In this document: positions 7,842-17,085 of the stretch, piece after piece
Numbering within the stretch: position 1 is the stretch's first letter
How the letters are laid out: each line of letters begins with the position of its first letter
Source of the DNA: Bacteroidales bacterium
GTDB taxonomy: Bacteria > Bacteroidota > Bacteroidia > Bacteroidales > F082
Assembly (NCBI GenBank): GCA_028277395.1
Contig: JANQGJ010000013.1
Coordinates: 1 to 58,716 of the forward strand
Direction of reading: 5' to 3'
DNA length: 58,716 nt
Notes under the pieces: generated by a model
The model's input: only the letters and a program-made list of their open reading frames with translations
Databases searched by the model: none
Told to the model about the DNA's origin: nothing
Made by a program: the position numbers and the translations under genes

Positions 7842-9341
7842 GTGGAAAGTAGGTATAACATAATTATAATTGGCAGTGGTCTTGGAGGCCTTCTATGTGG
7901 AGTTACTTTGAGCAGAAAAGGTTATAAAGTTCTCGTACTTGAGAAGAACCATCAGATTGGTGGCTCTTTGCAATCTTTTAAAAGTGATGGTTGTAATTTT
8001 AACACTGGAATGCATTACATTGGAAGCCTTGATGAAGGGCAAACCCTGAATCAGATTTTCAAATACTTTAATTTGTTTGATGGAATTAAGTATCAGCGAT
8101 TAGATGAATCCTGTTTCGACATATTTAATATTGATGGCAAAGAATTCAAATTCCCCATTGGTTTCGAAAAATTCAGAAATCAGATGTACAGTTATTTTCC
8201 TGATAACACAAGTGACATTGATAATTACATTGCTGAAATACATGAAACAATAAGTACTCAGGATATCTACAGACTAAAAGAACAGGTTGATATTGATACC
8301 GGCAATAATAAATTCTTAAGACTAAATGCCTGGGAATACATAAAATCCATAACAAATAATCCAAAATTGCAACAGGTACTTTCCGCACTTAATTTTGTTT
8401 ATGCCGGAATAAAAGACAAGTCGCCGTTTTATATCCATGCTTTAATTAATAACCATTTTATTTCAAGTTCCTACAGAATAATAGGAAGTACTTCTCAGAT
8501 TGCTTTGAATCTACGTGACCAGATAGTTAACAATGGTGGAATAGTGCTTACCGATAATAAAGTTGAAAACCTTATTATTGAGGATAATAAAATAATAGCT
8601 GTTGAAACTTCTGATAAAAACCATTATTACGCTGATGAAGTAATTTCTAACATACATCCGGCCTCAACCATGAACCTGATAAGTGACGGGTTGATTAAAA
8701 AATCATTCAGAAACAGAATGATCAGAAAAGAAAATACAATTTCTGCATTTGCTGTTCATATTAAACTTAAGGAGAATTCTTTCAGATATTTTAACTCAAA
8801 CTACAACTTCTACAAAAGAAATGATGTTTGGTATGCCTCTTATTATGACAGTGAACTATGGCCTGAACATTATTTCATGCACATGAGTGTACCTCCTGAG
8901 AACAGTCAATATACTTCATGTATTGGCTTATTAACTCATATGAAATTTGAAGAAGTAGAACAATGGAAGCACTTACCGGCAGAAAACAGAGGTAAGGAAT
9001 ATAATGATTTCAAAAATCAGAAGGCAATGAAGTTAATTGATCTTGCTTCCATCAGATTTCCTGAGATAAAAGAAAATTTACTTAGTTATAAAGTATCAAC
9101 TCCATTAACATATCATGATTATTTGGGATCACCAGATGGATCAATGTATGGAACACTCAGGGATTTCAACAAACCCATAGGATCATATATTTCACCTCGT
9201 ACAAAAATTGATAACCTTTTTTTTACAGGGCAAAATCTAAATCTTCATGGTATCCTTGGTGTAAGCATAAGCTCGATTTTAACCTGTGGAGAATTTATTG
9301 GAATTAACAATCTGATAAAGGAAATCAATAATACTCATTAA
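7842..9341 (+). CDS. CrtI/CrtH-like NAD(P)/FAD-dependent oxidoreductase
   Basis: 499 residues. The N-terminal Rossmann FAD-binding motif (IIIIGSGLGGLLCGVTLSR, about residues 6-24) and the adjoining LVLEKNHQIGGSLQSF segment are typical of the phytoene desaturase/carotenoid isomerase family. The C-terminal 'FFTGQNLNLHGILGVSISS' is the second FAD contact of the same family. Starts at GTG 7842, nearly leaderless from the promoter at 7820. First gene of a four-gene operon with a C45 Ntn hydrolase, an adenylate-forming ligase and a DUF2141 protein. Members of this family desaturate, isomerise or saturate polyenes and retinoids. No carotenoid synthesis genes are seen here, so the substrate is open; an acyl or polyene lipid is a reasonable guess from the neighbours. 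Confidence 0.85.
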   Translation: MESRYNIIIIGSGLGGLLCGVTLSRKGYKVLVLEKNHQIGGSLQSFKSDGCNFNTGMHYIGSLDEGQTLNQIFKYFNLFDGIKYQRLDESCFDIFNIDGKEFKFPIGFEKFRNQMYSYFPDNTSDIDNYIAEIHETISTQDIYRLKEQVDIDTGNNKFLRLNAWEYIKSITNNPKLQQVLSALNFVYAGIKDKSPFYIHALINNHFISSSYRIIGSTSQIALNLRDQIVNNGGIVLTDNKVENLIIEDNKIIAVETSDKNHYYADEVISNIHPASTMNLISDGLIKKSFRNRMIRKENTISAFAVHIKLKENSFRYFNSNYNFYKRNDVWYASYYDSELWPEHYFMHMSVPPENSQYTSCIGLLTHMKFEEVEQWKHLPAENRGKEYNDFKNQKAMKLIDLASIRFPEIKENLLSYKVSTPLTYHDYLGSPDGSMYGTLRDFNKPIGSYISPRTKIDNLFFTGQNLNLHGILGVSISSILTCGEFIGINNLIKEINNTH

Positions 9342-9359
9342 TGAACCAAAAGGACTAGA

Positions 9360-11033
9360 ATGCGCATTATAAGAAATATCCTGATAATATTGGTAATAGT
9401 AATTTCTATATTGATAATCTTATTTAATATTTCAACTAAAATCACTCCACCAGTTATAACAGATGATAGTGTACTGCTTTTGGAAAGGGAAAACCCTGAC
9501 ACTAATTTCTATAAAATTGGCAATAACTGGCTCAAAAAAAATGATTTTGGGTTATGGGAAATGTACCTTGAAGGAAGTCCTTTTGAGATAGGTGTTATAA
9601 ACGGTAAGCTCACAAGGGAGTTAATTCAGATACAGGAAGATGCCTTTGTAGAACAAATAAACAACCTAATACCATCAAAATCATATTTGAGATTTTTGAA
9701 GTATTTTATTTCATGGTTTAACAGAGATATTGAAGAGAACATCCCTGAAGAATATTTACAGGAGATTTACGGAATCTCGTTTAGTTCTTCACCCGATTAT
9801 GATTATATTGGTAATAATTATGAACGACTTTTAAACTATCATGCAGCCCATGATATTGGTCATGCACTTCAAAGTTTAGCATTGGTTGGCTGCACCTCGT
9901 TTGCAACCGGATTATCAGGTGATGATAGTTCCATGATAATTGGCAGGAACTTTGATTTCTACATTAATGAAACCTTTGCTGAAAATAAAATAGTAGCATT
10001 TGTTAATCCTGACAATGGGTACAGGTTCATGTATATTACCTGGGCCAGCATGATCGGTGTTGTTTCCGGAATGAATGAACAAGGACTAACGGTTACAATA
10101 AATGCTGCAAAATCTGATATTCCGTCAAAAGCAACAACACCTGTATCATTATTAGCAAGAGAGATTCTGCAATACGCCGATAATATTGAGGAGGCAATAG
10201 AAATTGCTAAGAAAAGAAAAACGTTTGTGTCAGAATCACTTTTAATTGGTTCGGCTTCCGATAAAAATGCTGTCATTATTGAAAAATCCCCAATGAAATT
10301 TGGGGTAAAAACCACACCTGAAAATAGTATTATTTGTTCAAATCATTTTCAGAGTGAAGTATTTGGTAATGATGAAAACAATCTCAACCATATTGCAGAG
10401 TCAGCATCGGATTACAGACAAAAACGATGCAGACAATTAATCAAAAGCTATGAAGACATTGATTACCTAAAAGCTGCTGAGATATTGAGAGATTATAAAG
10501 GTATTGATAATGTGAATATTGGAATCGGAAATGAAAAAACAATGGCTCAAATGATATCACATCATAGCGTAATATTTCAACCACACCAGCTTCGTTCATG
10601 GGTATCTACTTTTCCATATCAACTGGGAGAGTACCTGATGTATGATATCAGGTATGTGTTCAGCAGACCGGAATATTGCACGAATAAAACAATATTATAT
10701 GATTCGGTATTAACAATTCCGGCCAGTCCCTTTTTGTTCAGTATTGAATATCAAAACCTGATTGAATTCAGGAAAATGAGGGATATTCTGAAAAAAAGTA
10801 TAACTCAAAAACATAAAATCGAAAACGAAGAATCATTCTCGGATACATTTATTAGTACAAATCCGGATTATTACCATGGATATGTACTCCTTGGCAATTA
10901 TTATTTCGTCCATAACAAGCCAAATAAGGCTCTTTCATATTATAATATTGCTTTAACCAAAGAATTTGAAAATACCACTACCCGGGATCTTGTTATGGAA
11001 AGAATAGAAAGCATTAAGAATAATGGGTTATAA
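9360..11033 (+). CDS. C45-family autoproteolytic acyltransferase/hydrolase (Ntn fold) with C-terminal TPR
   Basis: 557 residues. An N-terminal membrane anchor (about 4-24) is followed by a domain like acyl-CoA:6-aminopenicillanate acyltransferase and choloylglycine hydrolase. The predicted nucleophile is Cys178 in VGCTSFATG, followed by 'MIIGRNFDF' and the conserved NEQGLTVTINAA. In the family, self-cleavage before this Cys exposes it as an N-terminal nucleophile that makes or breaks amide bonds. The last 60 residues read as one TPR hairpin (GYVLLGNYYFVHNKPNKALSYY). A good AAAGGA site precedes the ATG; the gene is 18 bp after the oxidoreductase. With the ligase downstream it could build or trim an N-acyl product at the membrane. 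Substrate unknown. Confidence 0.82.
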   Translation: MRIIRNILIILVIVISILIILFNISTKITPPVITDDSVLLLERENPDTNFYKIGNNWLKKNDFGLWEMYLEGSPFEIGVINGKLTRELIQIQEDAFVEQINNLIPSKSYLRFLKYFISWFNRDIEENIPEEYLQEIYGISFSSSPDYDYIGNNYERLLNYHAAHDIGHALQSLALVGCTSFATGLSGDDSSMIIGRNFDFYINETFAENKIVAFVNPDNGYRFMYITWASMIGVVSGMNEQGLTVTINAAKSDIPSKATTPVSLLAREILQYADNIEEAIEIAKKRKTFVSESLLIGSASDKNAVIIEKSPMKFGVKTTPENSIICSNHFQSEVFGNDENNLNHIAESASDYRQKRCRQLIKSYEDIDYLKAAEILRDYKGIDNVNIGIGNEKTMAQMISHHSVIFQPHQLRSWVSTFPYQLGEYLMYDIRYVFSRPEYCTNKTILYDSVLTIPASPFLFSIEYQNLIEFRKMRDILKKSITQKHKIENEESFSDTFISTNPDYYHGYVLLGNYYFVHNKPNKALSYYNIALTKEFENTTTRDLVMERIESIKNNGL

Positions 11034-11094
11034 CATACAACCAGATTCTAATATTGTTTAACTAATTTTGTAATGTAAACTAAGCTGTTTTGTA

Positions 11095-12387
11095 ATGTCT
11101 GTTCCAGCCATAGAAAAGAAATCTTTAGAGGAAATCAAGAAATTTCAGGAAGAAAAACTAAAAGAAACTTTGCAATACCTGCACAGAAACTCAACATTTT
11201 ATAACAGTCTGTTCGAACAAAATAATATTGACGTTAATAAAATAAACCTGCTTGAAGATTTAAAACATATTCCTGTAACTACAAAAGACCAGTTACAAAA
11301 GCAAACCGATAGCTTTCTCTGTGTTGATAAAAGAGAGGTAATTGATTATGTTACTACATCTGGAACAATGGGGGAACCTGTTACATTTGCCATGACTAAT
11401 AACGATCTGGACCGACTGGCTTATAACGAGTTTATATCTTTTTCATGTGCTGACACTACAAAAGATGATATTTACCAGTTACTTGTTACAATCGATAAAA
11501 GATTTATGGCCGGAATGGCTTATTTCCTGGGTCTCAGGAAACTAGGGGCCGGCATAATCAGAACCGGGCCAGGTCTTCAAAAACTTCAGTTCGAATCCAT
11601 AAACAGATTTAAACCAACAGGATTTGTAACTGTCCCCTCTTTTATTCCAAAGCTTATTTCCTATGCTGACGAACACAACATCGATTTTAAAAATTCCAGT
11701 ATAAAGAAGGCTGTTTGTATTGGTGAACCAATAAGAAATCCTGATTTTTCTTTAAATCAACTCGGGAAGAAAATAACTGAAAACTGGGATATAAAACTTT
11801 ACTCCACCTACGCTTCTACTGAGATGGGAACTGCATTTACAGAATGTTCCTATGGAACCGGAGGGCACCATCATCCTGAAATGATAATAGTTGAATTCCT
11901 GGATGAAAATAATAATCCTGTTAAAAACGGAGAACCGGGAGAAGTAACCATTACTACATTGGGTGTTGAAGCAATGCCATTATTAAGATTCAAAACCGGA
12001 GATATCTGTCATCATTTTACTGATCCCTGTCCATGTGGCAGAAACACAATGAGGTTGGGACCGGTTATTGGTCGTAAGCAACAAATGATCAAGCTAAAAG
12101 GTACCACATTGTACCCACCTGCTATTTATGATGTACTTAATGATACGGAAGTTGTTGATAATTATATTATACAGGTAACCAGTAATGAATTGGGTACAGA
12201 TGAATTGCTGATAAAAATTGGCAGCAGAAATACATCTTTAGCTAACGCAAAACAAATAAAGGATAACTTCCGGGCTAAACTCAGGGTTGCTCCAGAAATT
12301 GAGTTTTTTAAACCATCAGAAATAAATTCAATGCAATTTGCCGATGGAAATCGTAAACCCATAATTTTTATTGACAAAAGGAGTTAA
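11095..12387 (+). CDS. PaaK-like adenylate-forming ligase (phenylacetate-CoA ligase family)
   Basis: 430 residues, normal for the PaaK family. ATP-binding P-loop 'TTSGTMGEPVTF' near residues 85-96, the STYASTEMG motif for adenylate contact, RFKTGDICHHF, and a CPCG pair followed by GRNTMRLGPVIGR that leads into the small C-terminal domain (KLKGTTLYPPAIYDVL). These enzymes activate a carboxylate as acyl-AMP and pass it to CoA or another thiol. It is the third gene of the operon, with a possible own promoter box TAATTTTG at 11063. In context it may activate the acyl group handled by the C45 enzyme upstream. True phenylacetate degradation genes are absent, so I would not call it paaK. Confidence 0.85.
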   Translation: MSVPAIEKKSLEEIKKFQEEKLKETLQYLHRNSTFYNSLFEQNNIDVNKINLLEDLKHIPVTTKDQLQKQTDSFLCVDKREVIDYVTTSGTMGEPVTFAMTNNDLDRLAYNEFISFSCADTTKDDIYQLLVTIDKRFMAGMAYFLGLRKLGAGIIRTGPGLQKLQFESINRFKPTGFVTVPSFIPKLISYADEHNIDFKNSSIKKAVCIGEPIRNPDFSLNQLGKKITENWDIKLYSTYASTEMGTAFTECSYGTGGHHHPEMIIVEFLDENNNPVKNGEPGEVTITTLGVEAMPLLRFKTGDICHHFTDPCPCGRNTMRLGPVIGRKQQMIKLKGTTLYPPAIYDVLNDTEVVDNYIIQVTSNELGTDELLIKIGSRNTSLANAKQIKDNFRAKLRVAPEIEFFKPSEINSMQFADGNRKPIIFIDKRS

Positions 12388-12394
12388 TAGCATC

Positions 12395-12850
12395 ATGAAA
12401 AACCTCATCTATAGTTTTCTTATCATTTTAATTTCACCAGCTTTTACTTCCACTGCTCAGGATAAGACCTTTACCTTAACAATTGAAATTTCTGACATTT
12501 CACTAAATAATACCGAAGTTTTCGTGGCAATTTACAATACCGAAGATAGCTTTAAGCAGAAATTAAATGCCGTAGATTCGCTGAAATTTTATCCCGAGAG
12601 TGATACATTAAGAGTTATCTTTACCGATATCAGACCGGACAACTATGCAATAGCAGTATTTCAGGATATAAATGGTAATGGTAAACTCGACACAAAAGGG
12701 TTTAATTTACCTGTTGAACCTTTTGGTATTTCAAAAATGAATCCTGAAGGAAAAATGTTTATTCCAACTTTTCGGAAAACCAGTATAAAAATCAACGGAG
12801 ATACTACTGTATTAATTCCGTTGATTTCCAAAAAACAATCCAGGGATTAA
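12395..12850 (+). CDS. Secreted DUF2141 protein
   Basis: 151 residues from the ATG at 12395, which has an AAAGGAG site 11 bp upstream; an in-frame TTG at 12371 lies within the preceding gene and is unlikely. Signal peptide (about 1-22, ending STAQ), then a small beta-sandwich with the DUF2141 pattern: VFVAIYNTEDSF, 'YAIAVFQDINGNGKLDT', and PVEPFGISKM. The DINGNGKLDT loop looks like a calcium-binding DxNxNGxxD turn. Function unknown in the family; members often sit beside FAD oxidoreductase or pigment/lipid genes in this phylum. Last gene of the operon. Its 3' end contains the hairpin that probably ends the convergent pfp transcript. Confidence 0.85.
   Translation: MKNLIYSFLIILISPAFTSTAQDKTFTLTIEISDISLNNTEVFVAIYNTEDSFKQKLNAVDSLKFYPESDTLRVIFTDIRPDNYAIAVFQDINGNGKLDTKGFNLPVEPFGISKMNPEGKMFIPTFRKTSIKINGDTTVLIPLISKKQSRD
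12789..12827 (-). terminator. Hairpin terminator for the convergent phosphofructokinase gene, inside DUF2141 coding sequence
   Basis: AAATCAACGGA (12789-12799) and TCCGTTGATTT (12817-12827) form a perfect 11-bp stem with a 17-nt loop. On the minus strand the stem runs into a T-rich tail (TTTTTATACTG) and lies 36 bp past the stop of the pfp gene. On the plus strand it is followed by an A-run, so it fits minus-strand termination. Confidence 0.65.
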
Positions 12851-12862
12851 ACTACCAGGTTA

Positions 12863-14080
12863 TTACCAACCCAGTATCGCCCTGAAGTCGAATTGTTCGG
12901 GATGTGAAACATATTTTTCCGCATCGGTGTAATCACCTGGTTCAATAAACTGAAGACCATCATTGAAGACCATCTGTGCTTTATCACCTGACATATCCAC
13001 AAGACGTGGTTTCACCTTACCGGACTCATCAGCTACATCATCCAGATAAAGAGGTAGTATTTTACCAACATTATCTGCTGTAACCATGCATCCTGTTCTT
13101 CCTTCGTCAAAAAGTTTCTTAACTCCGAATCCAAGCATACCGCAATACATCAGGTCATAAGATGTAGGTTGAACACATCTTAGCTCATATCCAAGTTCCA
13201 CCGGACGACTTTTAACACTTATCTCCAGTTCTTTCAGTTTATTCTGCAATAAAACATTGAAGATATGAGCCTTACTCACATTACCCAATTCCGGATGACC
13301 ATGATCGTCATAAGTAAAATTAATTCCTGAATTATCAATTTCTTCATCACTCATAAAATGGAACACTCCTTCACTAATTATAGCTACACCATAATCAATA
13401 CCTTCAATTTTACGTTTTACAGTTGCTGAAACAACAAGATTAATGATCCTTTCAAAAGTAATATCAACCTTATCAAACATTTCGGGGATTATTATCATAG
13501 GAAAATGACAGGCAGCACCAATTCCAAAAGCCAGATGTCCCGCTTCTCTTCCCATTGCTGATACTACAAACCAGTTACCACTTGTTCTGGCATCTTCATA
13601 AATTGTTTGTGCTATTCTTACACCTTCATGTTTTGCAGATTGATATCCAAATGTTGGAATTCCCGGAGGAAGTGGTAAATCATTGTCGATGGTTTTTGGC
13701 ACATGAATATTTTGAATACTTACATTATTCTCACGCAGATATTTTGAAATCCTGTTTGCAGTTGATGCTGTATCATCACCACCGATGGTAACAAGTAACT
13801 GCACATTGTTTTCTGTAAAAAACTTTGTTGTAAATTCACTGTCTTTTGGTTTGTGACGACTCATCTGAAGTGCAGATCCCCCTTGTTTATGAATATCATC
13901 TGCATAATTAAAGTCGATATCTTCAATTTTAGGACTGTCAGCAAATAATCCTTTATATCCTTCATGTATTCCAATTACCCTGTATCCTGACCTAAGGAAG
14001 ACTAATGATACAGAGCTAATTACAGAGTTAATTCCTGGTGCCGGGCCTCCCCCGCATAGTATTGCAATAGATTCTTTCAT
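12863..14080 (-). CDS. pfp: 6-phosphofructokinase, pyrophosphate-dependent type
   Basis: 405 residues. N-terminal CGGGPAPGINSVI nucleotide/PPi loop, catalytic 'PKTIDNDL' (about residues 128-135), and GFGVKKLFDEG near the C-terminus. Two specificity positions point to pyrophosphate rather than ATP as phosphate donor: GGDD (100-103) where ATP enzymes have GGDG, and Lys129 before TIDND where ATP enzymes have Gly. It converts fructose 6-phosphate to the 1,6-bisphosphate, reversibly if PPi-linked. Monocistronic, with a promoter box at 14109-14116 and a terminator inside the convergent DUF2141 gene. Donor use is inferred from the motifs; the family call is secure. Confidence 0.93.
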   Translation of the reverse strand: MKESIAILCGGGPAPGINSVISSVSLVFLRSGYRVIGIHEGYKGLFADSPKIEDIDFNYADDIHKQGGSALQMSRHKPKDSEFTTKFFTENNVQLLVTIGGDDTASTANRISKYLRENNVSIQNIHVPKTIDNDLPLPPGIPTFGYQSAKHEGVRIAQTIYEDARTSGNWFVVSAMGREAGHLAFGIGAACHFPMIIIPEMFDKVDITFERIINLVVSATVKRKIEGIDYGVAIISEGVFHFMSDEEIDNSGINFTYDDHGHPELGNVSKAHIFNVLLQNKLKELEISVKSRPVELGYELRCVQPTSYDLMYCGMLGFGVKKLFDEGRTGCMVTADNVGKILPLYLDDVADESGKVKPRLVDMSGDKAQMVFNDGLQFIEPGDYTDAEKYVSHPEQFDFRAILGW

Positions 14081-14108
14081 TACTTATTTTTCAAATTTAT
14101 TTAGGCTG

Positions 14109-14116
14109 CAAAGATA
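14109..14116 (-). promoter_or_regulatory. Promoter -7 box TATCTTTG for pfp
   Basis: Exact TAnnTTTG on the minus strand, 28 bp before the pfp ATG at 14080. No clear TTTG -33 element at the standard spacing. Confidence 0.5.
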
Positions 14117-14215
14117 AAAAATGACAAACATTAATTATTGTTATAGTAAATAGTTCTATTATTGCAAGAAAAAAAATTGTAACGTCTTTTATATCAAAAT
14201 GATCGTTGCAATCGT

Positions 14216-14223
14216 TATATTTG
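14216..14223 (+). promoter_or_regulatory. Promoter -7 box TATATTTG for the subtilase gene
   Basis: Exact TAnnTTTG, 27 bp before the ATG at 14251. The -33 region is weak. Confidence 0.5.
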
Positions 14224-14250
14224 TACACTTAATACTAAATACCATATAAA

Positions 14251-16980
14251 ATGAAGAAAATTACTTATTACATTTTTATTGTGACTCTACTCTTTTTTTC
14301 ACAACAGATAATATCTCAAACTGTTACAAACACTGAAAAATTACTTCAGTTATCAGAAGAGCTTGATGCTGCATGGAAAGAAAAAGAGCAAAGAGTTGCA
14401 GATTACATTCAAAGGAATGATGTTCCAAAATCCTATGAGTCGTTAGAAGGAGTGTTCTATGAAATGATCGACGTAATAGATGGCAAACCTGTTTATTACC
14501 GTACTGACAACCTTGGTGCAGCTATGACTACCAGGGCAAATGAAATATGGGTTGGCGGAAATACCGGACTGGATTTATCAGGAGATGGTTATATGCAACT
14601 TGGAGAATGGGATGCCGGTGCAGTACTTGTTACACACCAGGAATTTACTGATCAGGGAGGCTCAAGGGTTACACAAATGGATGGCCCGACAGCAACTCAT
14701 TATCATGCAACACACGTTGCAGGGACAATGGTAGCCGGTGGAGTTGTTGGAAATGCAAAAGGTATGAGCTACGGTGGAAACCTAAAAGCATGGCAATGGT
14801 CAAATGATGAGTCAGAAATGGCTGCCGCTGCTGCTGCCGGTCTTGAAATCTCAAATCACTCCTATGGCCCTGCCAGAGGTTGGGACTACACAAACGGTAA
14901 CTGGGTATGGTATGGATCATCTGCAATTTCGCCTGATGAAGATTACAAATTCGGATTCTATGATTCTGGTTCAAGACAATGGGACCAGATCGCTTACAAT
15001 GCCCCTAATTATTTAATTGTTAAATCTGCCGGTAACGACAGAGGTGATGGGCCTCCGGATGCAGGTAATGGTGAACCCGAAATTGATGGTGGGGAAGATG
15101 GTTATGATTGTATTTCTCCAAAAGGGGTATCAAAAAACATTCTTACTGTAGGTGCCGTTTATGAAGTACTTGACTATACAGGGCCTGAAAGTGTTTCAAT
15201 GAGTGACTTTAGTTGCTGGGGGCCTGCAGATGACGGAAGGATCAAACCGGATATCGTAGGAAAAGGAGTTGATGTTTACTCAACCATGGATAGTGGAAAT
15301 GATGAATACGGCATACTGGAAGGAACTTCAATGTCCGCACCAAATGTTTCTGCATCAATGGCTTTATTGCAACTACATTACCAAAACATAAACGGTGGTG
15401 ATATCATGAGAGCTTCAACACTAAAAGCATTGGTACTTCACTCAGCTGATGAAGCTGGTGAGCACGATGGTCCTGATTATATTTATGGCTGGGGTCTGAT
15501 GAATACAGAAAGAGCAGCAGGTGTTATTTCAGACAACCAGGGTCATGATGTAATTGATGAAGTTGTTCTTTCCAATGGTGATACTTACAGCCGTAATGTA
15601 ACTGTACCGGTAGGTGCAGATTTCAGAGTTACAATTTGCTGGACTGATATTCCTGGTTCGCCAACCTCGCCACAACTTAATCCAAGTACTCCTATGCTGG
15701 TTAATGATCTCGACCTGAGTATTGAAGGACTTGGTCAGAACACGTATTATCCTTATAGTCTTGATCGCGAAAACCCATCTGCAGCAGCTACTACAGATGG
15801 TAAAAATTATGTTGATAATGTTGAGATGATCTACATTGAAGGTGCTGAAGCAGGGACATATACCATCACTGTTGATCATGATGGTACACTTGCAACCGGT
15901 GGACAGATTTTTTCAATTATTATTAGTGGTATTGATGAATACACAAATGTTCCTGAATGCTCTAACGGAATGATTGATCCTGAAAATGGTGGAATTAACG
16001 CATTCTTAAATCACTATGTAACCTGGAAAAATGCACTCTTTGCAAACAGTTACGATGTGTATTTCGGAACAGATGGAAACGGAACCTCAACTCCAACAAA
16101 CATATTTAATGGTGATAACTTCACAACAAACGGGTTCTCAACAATGCTTGAAGAAAATACAACGTATTATCTTCAGGTTGCTCCAAGGAACAGTGTGGGT
16201 GTTGCAACAAACTGTACACAAATCTGGTCATTTACCACTATGCCGGCAATATCTGACTATCCTTACATACAGGATATGGAAAGTCTGACAATTCCTGAAC
16301 TTCCGGAATTCTGGCAACAGGCAACTTTTAATGATCTCGACTGGTTTAGTGATGATATCACAAGTCATTCAGGTGATAACTCAATGGGTTGTTATTATAC
16401 AGGTGGATTTGCAAAAGCCGACTTTGACAACTGGTTCATTTCCCCTCCTTTCCGTGTGGAACATGGCAATGAGTACAATATTAATTTTTATTACAGAGCT
16501 CTGATTGGTGGTAACCCTGAATCAATGACATTATATTGGGGTAATACTCCTTATGTTGAAGATCTTACAAATGTCATTTATGAGGATGAATTCACTAATG
16601 GGGGCTTCGAAGAAGCGAATGCAATGTACATTCCACCGGCAAGTGGTGTTATCTTCTTCGGTTTATATCTTGATGCTGTTCAGGGATACGGAACATTTCT
16701 TGATGACTTTAAAGTAAGTGATTGGGGTACTGTTGGAATAAACGATGAAAACTCCGATGATATCAGCATTTATAATTATTCCGGAAATATTACTGTTAAA
16801 ACAACAGATTCCTGGAGTGGCGCAGACCTGATTATATCTAATTTAATGGGACAAACAATTTACCAGGGAAGACTGGCAGGCACAGAAGCTTCTTTGTCAA
16901 TCTCTGACCATAAGGGATTATTCATCGTTTCATTAATGAAAAATGGTGACATTAAAACCAAAAAGATTGTTATTGAATAG
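14251..16980 (+). CDS. Secreted S8 (subtilisin-family) peptidase with type IX-secretion sorting tail
   Basis: 909 residues. Signal peptide (1-22, ends IISQ), propeptide (about 25-95), S8 catalytic domain (about 95-425) with Asp121 (GEWDAG), His155 (HATHVAGT) and Ser360 (GTSMSAP). Then a P-domain-like beta-sandwich (about 435-560, NDLDLSIEG), a fibronectin type III-like domain (about 575-670), a jelly-roll-type module (about 675-830, WFISPPFRV) and a C-terminal 75-residue domain ending MKNGDIKTKKIVIE, typical of type A sorting signals used by the type IX secretion system. It is therefore an extracellular or surface-attached protease, likely nutritional. Monocistronic between its own promoter box and the terminator at 17004. 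All catalytic residues are intact. Confidence 0.93.
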   Translation: MKKITYYIFIVTLLFFSQQIISQTVTNTEKLLQLSEELDAAWKEKEQRVADYIQRNDVPKSYESLEGVFYEMIDVIDGKPVYYRTDNLGAAMTTRANEIWVGGNTGLDLSGDGYMQLGEWDAGAVLVTHQEFTDQGGSRVTQMDGPTATHYHATHVAGTMVAGGVVGNAKGMSYGGNLKAWQWSNDESEMAAAAAAGLEISNHSYGPARGWDYTNGNWVWYGSSAISPDEDYKFGFYDSGSRQWDQIAYNAPNYLIVKSAGNDRGDGPPDAGNGEPEIDGGEDGYDCISPKGVSKNILTVGAVYEVLDYTGPESVSMSDFSCWGPADDGRIKPDIVGKGVDVYSTMDSGNDEYGILEGTSMSAPNVSASMALLQLHYQNINGGDIMRASTLKALVLHSADEAGEHDGPDYIYGWGLMNTERAAGVISDNQGHDVIDEVVLSNGDTYSRNVTVPVGADFRVTICWTDIPGSPTSPQLNPSTPMLVNDLDLSIEGLGQNTYYPYSLDRENPSAAATTDGKNYVDNVEMIYIEGAEAGTYTITVDHDGTLATGGQIFSIIISGIDEYTNVPECSNGMIDPENGGINAFLNHYVTWKNALFANSYDVYFGTDGNGTSTPTNIFNGDNFTTNGFSTMLEENTTYYLQVAPRNSVGVATNCTQIWSFTTMPAISDYPYIQDMESLTIPELPEFWQQATFNDLDWFSDDITSHSGDNSMGCYYTGGFAKADFDNWFISPPFRVEHGNEYNINFYYRALIGGNPESMTLYWGNTPYVEDLTNVIYEDEFTNGGFEEANAMYIPPASGVIFFGLYLDAVQGYGTFLDDFKVSDWGTVGINDENSDDISIYNYSGNITVKTTDSWSGADLIISNLMGQTIYQGRLAGTEASLSISDHKGLFIVSLMKNGDIKTKKIVIE

Positions 16981-17003
16981 TGATCTTTAATAAGTATAAA
17001 ATG

Positions 17004-17042
17004 AAGGCTGTCTTTAATATTCTTAAGGCAGCCTTTATTTTT
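17004..17042. terminator. Intrinsic terminator between convergent subtilase and aspartate kinase genes
   Basis: AAGGCTGTCTT (17004-17014) pairs with AAGGCAGCCTT (17025-17035) in an 11-bp stem with one G-T wobble and a 10-nt loop, followed by TATTTTTATA. A T-rich flank is also present on the other strand, so it can serve both genes. Confidence 0.8.
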
Positions 17043-17085
17043 ATATAATTATCTTATATCGGTAAATAATTTTAATGTCAGATTC

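Noticed and set aside
11095..12387. Phenylacetate degradation (paaK)
   Set aside because: The ligase belongs to the family, but none of the paa ring-hydroxylation or beta-oxidation genes is present.
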